Shown in pieces: positions 1 through 8,677 of a stretch of DNA of 64,000 nt. Source of the DNA: Moraxella oculi (GTDB taxonomy: Bacteria; Pseudomonadota; Gammaproteobacteria; Pseudomonadales; Moraxellaceae); the NCBI RefSeq assembly GCF_023336735.1, contig NZ_JAMBAQ010000009.1:1-64000 (forward strand), in the 5' to 3' direction. The notes below the pieces were generated by a model that did no database searches, was not told the DNA's origin, and was given only the letters and a program-made list of their open reading frames with translations. Numbering within the stretch: the first letter of the stretch is position 1; each line of letters begins with the position of its first letter. The position numbers and the translations under genes were made by a program.

Positions 1-151
<151 letters not shown>

Positions 152-162
152 TTAATTTTGCG

Positions 163-194
163 GACATTCTTAGCAAAATGATGCTAAGAATGTC
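163..194 (-). other. Intercistronic hairpin between fusA and tuf
   Basis: A perfect 13-bp inverted repeat (GACATTCTTAGCA, 6-base loop, then its complement) lies 26 bases downstream of the fusA stop. In the transcribed direction it is not followed by a T run but by CGCAAAATTAAAAAAC, so it does not look like an intrinsic terminator. It may mark an mRNA processing or stabilising structure between fusA and the much more highly expressed tuf. Confidence 0.6.
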
Positions 195-219
195 AAAGTA
201 CCGTCAATCAAACGGCGAA

Positions 220-2349
220 TTACTCATCATCGTCATCTTTAGCAGTGAATTTCTTAATGATTTCATCTGCCACATTTTTAGGTGTTTCTTGGTATTTCGC
301 AAATTCCATCGAGTAAGTTGCACGACCTTGAGACATCGAACGCATTTGAGTAGCATAACCAAACATCTCTGCCAGCGGTACTTCTGCACGAATGGCTTTT
401 GTGCCACCAGGCAGATCGTCCATACCCTGAACCATACCACGACGACGGTTAAGATCGCCCATGATATCACCCATATAGTCTTCAGGAGTCTCAACCTCAA
501 CTTTCATGATGGGCTCAAGCAGTGCTGGAGATGCTTGCATAAAGCCTTTTTTGAACGCCATCGAACCTGCCATTTTGAACGAAAGTTCATCAGAGTCAAC
601 ATCATGATAAGAACCATCGTACAAAGTCGCTTTGACATTCACAACTGGATAGCCAGCCAAAACACCATTTTTCATGCGTTCTTGAATACCTTTATCAACT
701 GCCGCATGGTATTCTTTAGGAACAACACCACCCACAATCTCTTCAGCAAATTCGTATTCAATCTCACCGGTAGGATCAAGTGGCTCAAGGCGTAGCCAAA
801 CATGACCAAATTTACCACGACCACCTGTTTGACGAACGAACTTACCTTCAACCTCGACAGTTTGGCGAATGGTCTCACGATAAGCAACCTGTGGTGCACC
901 GATATTAGCCTCAACGCCAAATTCACGCTTCATGCGGTCAACGATGATATCCAAGTGCAGCTCACCCATACCAGAGATGATGGTCTGACCAGATTCTTCA
1001 TCAGTACGCACACGGAACGATGGGTCTTCTTTGGCAAGGCGACCAAGTGCAATAGACATCTTCTCTTGGTCAGCTTTTGTTTTTGGCTCAACTGCCAAAG
1101 AAATGACTGGATCTGGGAATTCCATACGCTCAAGCGTGATGACATTGTCGTTATCACACAGAGTATCGCCAGTCGTTACATCTTTTAAGCCAACAAATGC
1201 CACAATATCGCCTGCACGAACTTCATCTACTTCGTTTTGGCTATTTGCGTGCATTTCTACAATACGACCGATACGCTCACGCTTCATTTTAACAGGGTTG
1301 TATACACTGTCGCCTTGCTTGGCAACACCTGAATACACACGAACGAAAGTCAAGTTACCCACATATTTATCATTCATGATCTTAAATGCAAGAGCTGCAA
1401 ATGGTTCATCATCAGAAGATTCACGACTGGCTTCCGTTTCGTCTTTGTCATCTAAGATGCCTTTGATGGCTTCAACATCAGTCGGTGCTGGCAAGAATTC
1501 AATCACCGCATCCAACATACGTTGAACACCCTTGTTTTTAAAGGCAGTACCGCAAAGCATTGGTTGGATTTCACACGCTAAGGTACGCATACGCAAACCA
1601 GCGATGATGTCTTCACGACTCAAATCACCCTCTTCTAGGTATTTGTCCATCAATTCTTCTGATGATTCAGCAGCCGCCTCAACCATGTTGTTACGCCACT
1701 CTTCAGCAACATCAGCCAAATCAGCTGGAATTTCGCCATACTCAAATTTCATGCCTTGAGATTCCACATCCCAAATGATGGCTTTCATTTCCAACAGATC
1801 GATGACGCCTTCAAAAGTGTCTTCTGCACCAATCGGTACAACCACTGGCACAGGGTTGCCACCCAAACGGGTCTTCACTTGTTCAACCACACGGAAGAAG
1901 TTGGCACCAGTACGGTCCATCTTGTTAACAAATGCTAAGCGTGGAACACGATATTTATTTGCTTGACGCCATACAGTTTCAGATTGAGGCTGTACGCCAC
2001 CAACCGCACAATAAACCATGCACGCACCATCAAGGACACGCATTGAACGCTCAACCTCAATGGTAAAGTCAACGTGGCCGGGGGTGTCGATCAAATTGAT
2101 GCGATGCTCTGGAAATTGATCAGACATGCCTGACCAAAAGCAAGTGGTTGCAGCAGAAGTAATGGTAATACCGCGTTCTTGCTCCTGTTCCATCCAGTCC
2201 ATTGTCGCTGCGCCTTCATGCACCTCGCCAATTTTGTGGCTTTTACCTGTATAGAACAAAATACGCTCTGACGTGGTGGTTTTACCTGCGTCAATGTGAG
2301 CTGAGATACCAATGTTGCGATATCTATTTAGGGGAGTCTTACGAGCCAT
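220..2349 (-). CDS. fusA: Elongation factor G
   Basis: EF-G is the GTPase that drives translocation of tRNA and mRNA on the ribosome. The 709-residue protein begins [20 protein letters not shown], with the P-loop AHIDAGKTT, the DTPGHVDF G3 motif and the NKMDR G4 motif near the N-terminus, followed by domains II-V. Length matches the family (about 700). An upstream in-frame start would add 15 residues, but the ATG at 2347-2349 has an AGGAAAAATT ribosome-binding site and gives the canonical N-terminus. It sits third in the str operon, 174 bases after rpsG, and is followed by tuf. The C-terminus ends in an acidic KDDDDE tail. Confidence 0.98.
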   Translation of the reverse strand: MARKTPLNRYRNIGISAHIDAGKTTTSERILFYTGKSHKIGEVHEGAATMDWMEQEQERGITITSAATTCFWSGMSDQFPEHRINLIDTPGHVDFTIEVERSMRVLDGACMVYCAVGGVQPQSETVWRQANKYRVPRLAFVNKMDRTGANFFRVVEQVKTRLGGNPVPVVVPIGAEDTFEGVIDLLEMKAIIWDVESQGMKFEYGEIPADLADVAEEWRNNMVEAAAESSEELMDKYLEEGDLSREDIIAGLRMRTLACEIQPMLCGTAFKNKGVQRMLDAVIEFLPAPTDVEAIKGILDDKDETEASRESSDDEPFAALAFKIMNDKYVGNLTFVRVYSGVAKQGDSVYNPVKMKRERIGRIVEMHANSQNEVDEVRAGDIVAFVGLKDVTTGDTLCDNDNVITLERMEFPDPVISLAVEPKTKADQEKMSIALGRLAKEDPSFRVRTDEESGQTIISGMGELHLDIIVDRMKREFGVEANIGAPQVAYRETIRQTVEVEGKFVRQTGGRGKFGHVWLRLEPLDPTGEIEYEFAEEIVGGVVPKEYHAAVDKGIQERMKNGVLAGYPVVNVKATLYDGSYHDVDSDELSFKMAGSMAFKKGFMQASPALLEPIMKVEVETPEDYMGDIMGDLNRRRGMVQGMDDLPGGTKAIRAEVPLAEMFGYATQMRSMSQGRATYSMEFAKYQETPKNVADEIIKKFTAKDDDDE

Positions 2350-2523
2350 AATTTTTCCTAGAAAAATTCTCATTAAATAGAGTGTCTGATGCACTGATTA
2401 TGGTTATTTGACATGACAAAATCATGACCATCAGACTAAATTTCATACTTAGCTCAGTCAATAGTTAGCATATTCAACCAAGCTAAGTTGATTAAGAATA
2501 ACCCAAAGGTTTTCTTAAAATAA

Positions 2524-2997
2524 TTAGAAACGGAAGTGCGAGAATGCTTTGTTCGCATCTGCCATGCGGTGAACATCATCACGCTTCTTGATGGCAGCAC
2601 CTTTGCCTTCTGCAGCATCATTAAGTTCGCCAGCCAAGCGCAATGCCATTGACTTTTCAGAACGCTTAGCGGCAGCATCAGCCAACCAACGCATCGCTAG
2701 GGCTGTACGACGGGAGGGACGCACTTCCATAGGTACTTGGTAAGTTGCACCACCAACACGGCGAGCCTTTACCTCTACCGTTGGGCGAACACTTTCTAAT
2801 ACTTCTTCAAAGAAAGCCACAGGATCTTCAACATTACGCTTAGCAGCAACTGTTTCTAGTGCTCCATAAACGATTTTTTCTGCGACTGATTTTTTACCAT
2901 CAACCATCACATGGTTGATGAATTTAGCAATGGTTTGGCTGCCGAATTTTGGATCCGGTAGAATTTCACGGGCAGCGACGACACGACGTCTTGGCAT
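2524..2997 (-). CDS. rpsG: 30S ribosomal protein S7
   Basis: S7 is the primary 16S rRNA-binding protein that nucleates assembly of the 30S head. The 157-residue sequence [20 protein letters not shown] continues with the conserved [23 protein letters not shown] stretch and ends [22 protein letters not shown], all typical of S7. Length is as expected. It lies second in the str operon between rpsL and fusA. In Escherichia coli S7 is also the translational repressor of this operon, acting in the rpsL-rpsG spacer; a hairpin in that spacer is listed separately. Confidence 0.98.
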   Translation of the reverse strand: MPRRRVVAAREILPDPKFGSQTIAKFINHVMVDGKKSVAEKIVYGALETVAAKRNVEDPVAFFEEVLESVRPTVEVKARRVGGATYQVPMEVRPSRRTALAMRWLADAAAKRSEKSMALRLAGELNDAAEGKGAAIKKRDDVHRMADANKAFSHFRF

Positions 2998-3065
2998 AAT
3001 AGTTCCTTATATCTTCAGGATGTTCTGGTATAAAAGCTAGCTTAACCAGCCTTACTGCGTACTTG

Positions 3066-3090
3066 TTGGGTTTGACACACCAAACCCCAA
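3066..3090 (-). promoter_or_regulatory. Hairpin in the rpsL-rpsG spacer, candidate S7 autoregulatory site
   Basis: In the transcribed strand TTGGGGTTTG and CAAACCCAA can pair around a 6-base loop, with one bulged G. There is no following T run, so termination is unlikely. In E. coli S7 represses its own synthesis by binding the rpsL-rpsG spacer; the matching position makes the same role plausible here, but this is inference from position and fold only. Confidence 0.4.
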
Positions 3091-3113
3091 GCTACGCAAA
3101 TGATGTCTTAGGC

Positions 3114-3488
3114 TTATGCCTTAGGACGCTTAGCACCGTATTTAGAACGGCCTTGCTTACGATCTTTCACGCCTGCGCAGTCAAGTGCACCACGCACGGT
3201 ATGATAACGAACACCTGGCAAGTCTTTAACACGACCGCCACGAATTAGTACGACGCTGTGTTCTTGAAGGTTGTGACCTTCACCACCGATATAGCTTGAC
3301 ACTTCATAGCCAGAAGTTAAGCGAACACGGCACACTTTACGCATCGCTGAGTTAGGTTTTTTTGGAGTCGTAGTATAGACACGAGTACATACGCCACGAC
3401 GCTGTGGGCATGCTTGTAGTGCAGGTACTTTTGACTTCTCGGTAATAGTCTTACGACCCTTACGGATAAGTTGGTTTGTGGTTGCCAT
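3114..3488 (-). CDS. rpsL: 30S ribosomal protein S12
   Basis: S12 sits at the decoding centre and is the classic streptomycin-resistance locus. The 124-residue protein starts [20 protein letters not shown] and contains the conserved [20 protein letters not shown] region (the lysine there is the residue altered in streptomycin-resistant mutants; here it is the wild-type K) and the [13 protein letters not shown] loop. A TTG two codons upstream is in frame, but the ATG at 3486-3488 lies 8 bases after GGGAGA and gives the family N-terminus. It is the first gene of the str operon and has a good promoter upstream. Confidence 0.98.
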   Translation of the reverse strand: MATTNQLIRKGRKTITEKSKVPALQACPQRRGVCTRVYTTTPKKPNSAMRKVCRVRLTSGYEVSSYIGGEGHNLQEHSVVLIRGGRVKDLPGVRYHTVRGALDCAGVKDRKQGRSKYGAKRPKA

Positions 3489-3568
3489 TGGCAATTTCTC
3501 CCGTTATTAACAAAATGGCTAGCTGTATGATGTACAAATAGCCGACTATCCCCATTAAGGGGCAATAT

Positions 3569-3597
3569 ATTATAAGTATACTCATAAAAAAATACAA
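3569..3597 (-). promoter_or_regulatory. Sigma-70 promoter of the str operon
   Basis: Reading the minus strand, TTGTAT (3592-3597) is followed after 17 bases by a consensus TATAAT (3569-3574). Transcription would start near 3562, where the leader begins with a CCCC-TTAAT-GGGG hairpin (3550-3562). The rpsL start codon is about 75 bases downstream. Confidence 0.65.
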
Positions 3598-3658
3598 GGG
3601 CAAAACAAAAATTTCGTTTTACCCCAGATATTTAAGAGATGTTCATGGTGATTAATCA

Positions 3659-5419
3659 TCAATCCAGATCATCATTTTCCTTCTTAGCCTCTAAGCTTGA
3701 TTGATTGCTTTGAGTTAAAAGCTGGGGACGCTCTGGTCGGAAAGTTGCCATGGCAGTACCCAAAACCTCTTCAATCAACTCTCTGTTGTAGTACACACTG
3801 GTGCCAACAGATGCTACAGATAATACGCGTTTAAACCAGCCAAAATTCAACTTCTCAATATCAACAAAATGCGACAAATCATCCAACTGTTTTGCAAAAG
3901 CATTGTCAATGCGGAATTTGGAATCGGCACGCTCAAGCTGTTTCTTTAAATCTGGGTCTTGTGCATTAACAAAAAATGTGTTGCCCAGTGCAAGTGCTGT
4001 TAAAATCACTTGTTTTTCTTGCAACTTACTTAAATTTGCACCAGAAAGCACGCCATAAGCCAGTTTGATGCCATCCGCCCCCATCAGAGGCTTGTCATAG
4101 ATGATTGCCAATTGGTAAACAGATTTGAGTGACACCATCAACAGCCAAGCAGTATCAGCAATCACGCCCTTAACACCGAACAAACCTGACAGACCACCCA
4201 TCAGAGCCAAGGCACGATTTTGATTTGCCACATCACGAGCAAACTCATCACGCTCAGCATCAGTCAGTTCATTTAACTTACCCAGTCGACTGTCTTTTTG
4301 CAAATCTTTTTTTGCCCAATCATTCGCCCAATACGCAATTTTGTCAAATACTGCCTTTGAAATACTATCTGCACTGGCACTTGGAGTGAATTTACCCACC
4401 AATGATTGAGCTTTGGCAAGCTTACCACCAAAAAGTTGCGAGCCAATGGTCGCTGCTTGTGATCTAAAAGCATCTTCATCAAAGTCCTTGCTATTAAGAT
4501 CCACTGATGCAAAACCTTGCTGTCTGCCAGAAGTCATGCCATCAAAATAAGCACCAATCTTTGTCAAAAAACCTACCTGTGGTCTTGAGTCATGATGTGC
4601 TTGAGTCCGATCCACATTTTCAACCACTGCATCGACCTTATCTTTGACAATTTGCGTCGCTTCTTCAGTCTTAGCCTTAATATCTTCGGTCAGCTGTTCG
4701 GCCTTATCCTTTAATTGCACACCCTTGTCTTGAGCGTCAGACTTTAAGCTTTCCGCTTTGTCTTGAGCATCAGCTTTTAGATGCTCAAACTTATCTTTGA
4801 TGTCATCAATCGCATTTTGAGCAACATTCGTGGCTTCATCAACAATCTCTTGAGCCTTTTGCTTGATTGCATGAGCTTTGTCTTTGACAAACAACGCCTC
4901 ATCAGCAGCCCTTTCTTTTAACTCATCTGCTGCATCTTCAATGTCTTGCTCAATGTCTTGCATTTTGTCTTTGGAAGCCTGCATCAATTCTTCGGCTTTG
5001 CTTTTTGCATCAGTAATCGCCACATCACCTGCTTCTTTCAACTTTGCTGCCTTGTCTTGCACCATCGTTGCAGCAGACTGGACTGCCTGCTTAGCTTCAT
5101 CAGCATGCTCTGACACTTCTTGTTTTAGATTTTGAGCCTGATCTTGCAGTTGCTCTTGAAAATCCGTGGCTTTTTGTGTGATTTGACTGGCGGTAGATTT
5201 TACCTCGTCAAGCATCTCTTGATCGTGCTCACCTTGGGGCGTTTCATCACTTTGGGCATCATTCATATCCACCACCTCTGTGATTGAACCTTTGACCACC
5301 AAAACATCTTGCACAGACTTATTAGCAATGTCTACATGACCAACAACCTCCACACCATCTGCATTTTCTAAGGTTTCGGCAAGTTCATCAAAAGACTCAT
5401 TCGTTTTTATGCCTGGCAT
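3659..5419 (-). CDS. EcsC-family protein with a long amphipathic helical repeat region
   Basis: Function unknown. Three parts are visible in the 586-residue protein. Residues 1-65 are acidic. Residues about 70-270 are Ala/Lys/Glu/Asp-rich helix with 11-residue periodicity, clearest in the tandem AQDKAESLKSD and AQDKGVQLKDK; this resembles LEA or apolipoprotein-type amphipathic repeats. Residues about 295-560 resemble the EcsC family, with hydrophobic segments such as ALMGGLSGLFGVKGVIAD and TAWLLMVSLKSVYQLAI. There is no signal peptide. Three ATG codons follow AAAGGAG in series; the third has the best spacing and is chosen. The gene stands alone between rpsL and the divergent fabB. EcsC proteins are known as membrane-associated bacterial proteins of unclear role; a stress or membrane-surface function is only a guess. 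Confidence 0.75.
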   Translation of the reverse strand: MPGIKTNESFDELAETLENADGVEVVGHVDIANKSVQDVLVVKGSITEVVDMNDAQSDETPQGEHDQEMLDEVKSTASQITQKATDFQEQLQDQAQNLKQEVSEHADEAKQAVQSAATMVQDKAAKLKEAGDVAITDAKSKAEELMQASKDKMQDIEQDIEDAADELKERAADEALFVKDKAHAIKQKAQEIVDEATNVAQNAIDDIKDKFEHLKADAQDKAESLKSDAQDKGVQLKDKAEQLTEDIKAKTEEATQIVKDKVDAVVENVDRTQAHHDSRPQVGFLTKIGAYFDGMTSGRQQGFASVDLNSKDFDEDAFRSQAATIGSQLFGGKLAKAQSLVGKFTPSASADSISKAVFDKIAYWANDWAKKDLQKDSRLGKLNELTDAERDEFARDVANQNRALALMGGLSGLFGVKGVIADTAWLLMVSLKSVYQLAIIYDKPLMGADGIKLAYGVLSGANLSKLQEKQVILTALALGNTFFVNAQDPDLKKQLERADSKFRIDNAFAKQLDDLSHFVDIEKLNFGWFKRVLSVASVGTSVYYNRELIEEVLGTAMATFRPERPQLLTQSNQSSLEAKKENDDLD

Positions 5420-5632
5420 CATCATCTCCTTTCAATTTTCAATAACCATTCACAAGTTAATCAATTAACAAACAGAGTATCATAAAAATTGCCATCACAC
5501 TTAGCAAAAATTTAGGTAAATTGTTACCATATCAAGCAAATATTGCAGAGCGTTTCATTTGGTGAAAACTCATCAAAAAAAACCGAACAAATCAACGCAT
5601 CAATCAAAAACCCATCGGGCTTTAAGAAATTT

Positions 5633-5661
5633 TTCCCATCTGTTAAATAATTTGTTACAAT
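5633..5661 (+). promoter_or_regulatory. Possible fabB promoter
   Basis: TTCCCA (5633-5638) and TACAAT (5656-5661) are separated by 17 bases, about 46 bases before the fabB start. The -35 matches consensus at four of six positions. Confidence 0.4.
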
Positions 5662-5706
5662 AGTCAAAATACAAGTGTAAACTTTTATCCAAGTTAAGGA
5701 ATCATG

Positions 5707-6939
5707 ATGAAAAGAGTCGTCATCACAGGTTTGGGCATCGTCTCAAACATTGGCAATGACTTACTGACAGTCGCCAATAATCTTAAAGCAGGCAAGTCTG
5801 GCATCACCTTCAACCAAAGCTATGCCAGTCAAGGGTTTAAATCATGCGTCTCAGGGTCGATTGACCATAGCACGCTTGACACCAGCGGCATTGATCGCAA
5901 ATTAAAACGCTTCATGTCAGACGCCAGCCTTTATGCCTATCTGTCGGCATTATCCGCCATCAAAGATGCAGGACTTAGCACCGATGATGTGGCGAATGAT
6001 CCACGAGTGGCGGTAGTGGCAGGCTCTGGTGGTGCCAGCACCGCAGATGTCGTAACTTCTGTGGACAACATGAAAGAAAAAGGACTGCGTGGTGTGGGTG
6101 CGGTTGCCGTTCCCAAAATCATGAGCAGTACCGTTTCATCAACCCTAGCGACTGGCCTAAAAATCAAAGGCACCAGCTACTCTCTTTCTTCTGCCTGTGC
6201 AACATCTAGCCACTGCATCGGTCATGCCATGGAGCTGATTCAGCTTGGTAAAGCAGATTTGGTATTGGCAGGTGGTGGCGAAAGTGAGCATTGGACGCAG
6301 TCATGCATGTTCGATGCGATGGGAGCAATGAGTACCCAATACAACGACACACCAACAACCGCCAGCCGCCCTTATGATGCGACTCGTGATGGCTTTGTGA
6401 TTGCAGGCGGTGGCGGCATGGTGATTGTTGAAAGTCTGGAACATGCTGTCGCTCGTGGAGCACCCATTCTAGCTGAATTGGTAGGTTATGGAGCAACCTC
6501 AGACGGTGCTGAAATGGTCGCTCCAAGTGGAGAAGGAGCGACTCGCTGTATGCAAATCGCCTTAGCTCAAGCAGGTCTTGATACGGTGGACTATGTGAAC
6601 TCACATGGTACCAGTACACCGCTTGGCGACATCACCGAACTTGATGCCATCGCTCAAGCATTTGGTGGAGCAGATAAGACACCCCCCATCAGCTCAACAA
6701 AATCCATGACAGGTCACAGTCTGGGGGCCGTGGGCGTGCAGGAGTTCATCTACTGCATTTTAATGATGAAACATGGTTTTATCGCCCCAAGCATTAACAT
6801 CAGCAATCTTGATGAAAAAGCCAAGCCTTTTGACATCGTTACAGCCACTCGCCAAACCACCATCAATAGTGCAATGAGCAACAGCTTTGGCTTTGGGGGA
6901 ACCAATTCGGCACTGGTGGTTAAAAAATTTAACGGTTGA
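5707..6939 (+). CDS. fabB: Beta-ketoacyl-ACP synthase I
   Basis: FabB condenses malonyl-ACP with acyl-ACP in fatty acid elongation and is needed for unsaturated fatty acids. The 410-residue thiolase-fold protein starts [18 protein letters not shown]. The catalytic triad is visible: the nucleophile Cys164 in [12 protein letters not shown], His300 in [11 protein letters not shown] and His337 in [14 protein letters not shown], with the accompanying lysine in STKS. Start choice: two ATGs follow AAGGA; the second gives 6-base spacing and the family N-terminus. It is a single-gene unit ended by a clear terminator. FabB is favoured over FabF by the [13 protein letters not shown] start and the overall length; fabA is not adjacent. 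Confidence 0.93.
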   Translation: MKRVVITGLGIVSNIGNDLLTVANNLKAGKSGITFNQSYASQGFKSCVSGSIDHSTLDTSGIDRKLKRFMSDASLYAYLSALSAIKDAGLSTDDVANDPRVAVVAGSGGASTADVVTSVDNMKEKGLRGVGAVAVPKIMSSTVSSTLATGLKIKGTSYSLSSACATSSHCIGHAMELIQLGKADLVLAGGGESEHWTQSCMFDAMGAMSTQYNDTPTTASRPYDATRDGFVIAGGGGMVIVESLEHAVARGAPILAELVGYGATSDGAEMVAPSGEGATRCMQIALAQAGLDTVDYVNSHGTSTPLGDITELDAIAQAFGGADKTPPISSTKSMTGHSLGAVGVQEFIYCILMMKHGFIAPSINISNLDEKAKPFDIVTATRQTTINSAMSNSFGFGGTNSALVVKKFNG

Positions 6940-6960
6940 TTTTTCATTTTTTTATCCACG

Positions 6961-6987
6961 AACCCTATTGTCAAAATAGGGTTTTTT
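6961..6987 (+). terminator. Intrinsic terminator after fabB
   Basis: AACCCTATT pairs with AATAGGGTT across a 5-base loop, followed by a T run. Confidence 0.85.
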
Positions 6988-7178
6988 CATGTTTGCACAC
7001 TCATTTTAAAATTCTCATCAATCACCTGCCAAAAAAATCATTTAAGTCGACGCATCTTAGACCATGATGAAAGCACATGATGACGCCCCTTGCTTTTTTT
7101 GTTGAACACCTAAGCCAAGCCCCTTTCCCTTTTTTCCATTTTCCTTTACAATTTACCTTTTTATTTGTCATTTTAACA

Positions 7179-8525
7179 ATGCCTGCACATCACTTTACCA
7201 CCGTCCACGATTCATCTGAGCTGACCGCCCTGATTGCCACGCACCGCCCTGATTGGCAAGTGTGTTTTTTGAACAACAATCACCGCCCTGTAATTGGCAT
7301 TTGTCCTGCCGTTTCATGGACGGCAAATTTTATGGACGGCTTATACATTCACAAAAAAACCCGCCAAAACGGACACCGCACCTACCCATCAACTTATGCC
7401 GATTGGCAAAATGAACTGATGGCTTATGGCAAAGATTTTGATTGCCCCACCAAAAAAGACGAATACACACACGGTTTCATGGGATTTATTGGTTATGATT
7501 TATCAGCTCACCAATTAAACCCTAGCATTGGCATTAAAAAAAATCAGCCCTGTGCCTATCTGGGTCATTATGATGTGTATTTAAAAAAGAGTGAGACAGG
7601 CTTTGATCTTATTGGCATTGATGTTGATCAAGAATTATTTAATATCATTAAAGATGATGTGGCAAGTTTATTAAAAGAAGACTTAGCGCCACCCACCCCT
7701 TTCTGTTTCATTCCCACTTGGCAAAAACAAGACTACCAAACAGCTTTTGACCAAGTCCAAAAATACATCAAGGCAGGCGATACCTATCAAATCAATTTGA
7801 CTCAAAAATGGCAGGCGGGCTCGACTCATTTGGCAAGCCATCTGCCCAAGTTATATAAGACAATGAACGCTCCGTTTTCTGGGTATCTGTACTTGACCAA
7901 CTTTGAACTTCTGTCGGTATCGCCAGAGTTGTTTTTTGAATTTTACCAAGAAAAAAATCATACCCATCTCATCGCCAAACCCATCAAGGGAACACGACCA
8001 CGCCACGACAAGCCATCACTTGATGCCCAACTAAAAAATGAACTGGCAACCAGTGAAAAAGACATCAGTGAAAACTTGATGATTGTGGATTTGCTGCGTA
8101 ATGATTTGGGCAAATACGCCAATATTGGTACAGTAAAAACACCCAAAAGATTTGCCATTGAAAGTTTTAAAAATGTTCACCATATGGTCAGTACTGTTAC
8201 TGCACAACTCAACCACACACACGCTTTGGCAGTCTTATTTGGTTCTTTGCCAGCAGGCTCCATCACAGGCACACCAAAAAAACGAGCGTGTGAAATCATC
8301 AATGAATTGGAAACCAGTCCACGAGGGGCGTACTGTGGCACCCTAGGTTATCTAAATTTTGATGAATCGGGCATATGGAATGTATTAATCCGCACCTTGC
8401 AAAAATCTGATGAATGCGAACTGTGGGCGGGGGGCGGTATTACCATCAAGTCCGATTCAGACAGCGAATATCAAGAATGCATGGATAAAGTGGGACAGAT
8501 CTTACAGTCCGTGTCTCAACCCTAA
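7179..8525 (+). CDS. pabB: Aminodeoxychorismate synthase component I
   Basis: PabB aminates chorismate to 4-amino-4-deoxychorismate in folate synthesis, with ammonia from PabA. The chorismate-binding domain is in the C-terminal half: AGDTYQINLTQKW, SPELFFEF, KPIKGTRPR, ENLMIVDLLRNDLG, GSITGTPKKRACEIINELE and WAGGGI. The lysine in PIKGT is the mark of PabB (TrpE has PIAGT), so anthranilate synthase is unlikely. The start is uncertain: an in-frame ATG at 7077 would add a hydrophobic, Phe-rich stretch of 34 residues that no family member needs; neither ATG has a good ribosome-binding site, and 7179 is chosen on alignment grounds. pabA is not nearby. Confidence 0.88.
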   Translation: MPAHHFTTVHDSSELTALIATHRPDWQVCFLNNNHRPVIGICPAVSWTANFMDGLYIHKKTRQNGHRTYPSTYADWQNELMAYGKDFDCPTKKDEYTHGFMGFIGYDLSAHQLNPSIGIKKNQPCAYLGHYDVYLKKSETGFDLIGIDVDQELFNIIKDDVASLLKEDLAPPTPFCFIPTWQKQDYQTAFDQVQKYIKAGDTYQINLTQKWQAGSTHLASHLPKLYKTMNAPFSGYLYLTNFELLSVSPELFFEFYQEKNHTHLIAKPIKGTRPRHDKPSLDAQLKNELATSEKDISENLMIVDLLRNDLGKYANIGTVKTPKRFAIESFKNVHHMVSTVTAQLNHTHALAVLFGSLPAGSITGTPKKRACEIINELETSPRGAYCGTLGYLNFDESGIWNVLIRTLQKSDECELWAGGGITIKSDSDSEYQECMDKVGQILQSVSQP

Positions 8526-8621
8526 CCAAAGTCAGTCGCCCATTCGCAAGCCAATAACCCACATTCAGCTCACGGTCAAGCAAATCGGTCAGCATACCAA
8601 ACCAATGGTTGATTTAAAATA

Positions 8622-8648
8622 CCCCAAAAGCAAAACTCACTTTTGGGG
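8622..8648 (-). terminator. Probable terminator between convergent pabB and aminopeptidase P genes
   Basis: CCCCAAAAG and CTTTTGGGG form a 9-bp stem with a 9-base loop. On the minus strand TATTTTAAAT follows; on the plus strand there is no T run, so it fits the minus-strand gene best. Confidence 0.5.
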
Positions 8649-8677
8649 CAATGACTGTAGGCAGATTTGCACACAAC

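Noticed and set aside
5426-5706. Hidden gene or regulatory RNA between the EcsC-domain gene and fabB
   Set aside because: No frame with a ribosome-binding site, no stable hairpin with a T run; only the probable fabB promoter is recognisable.
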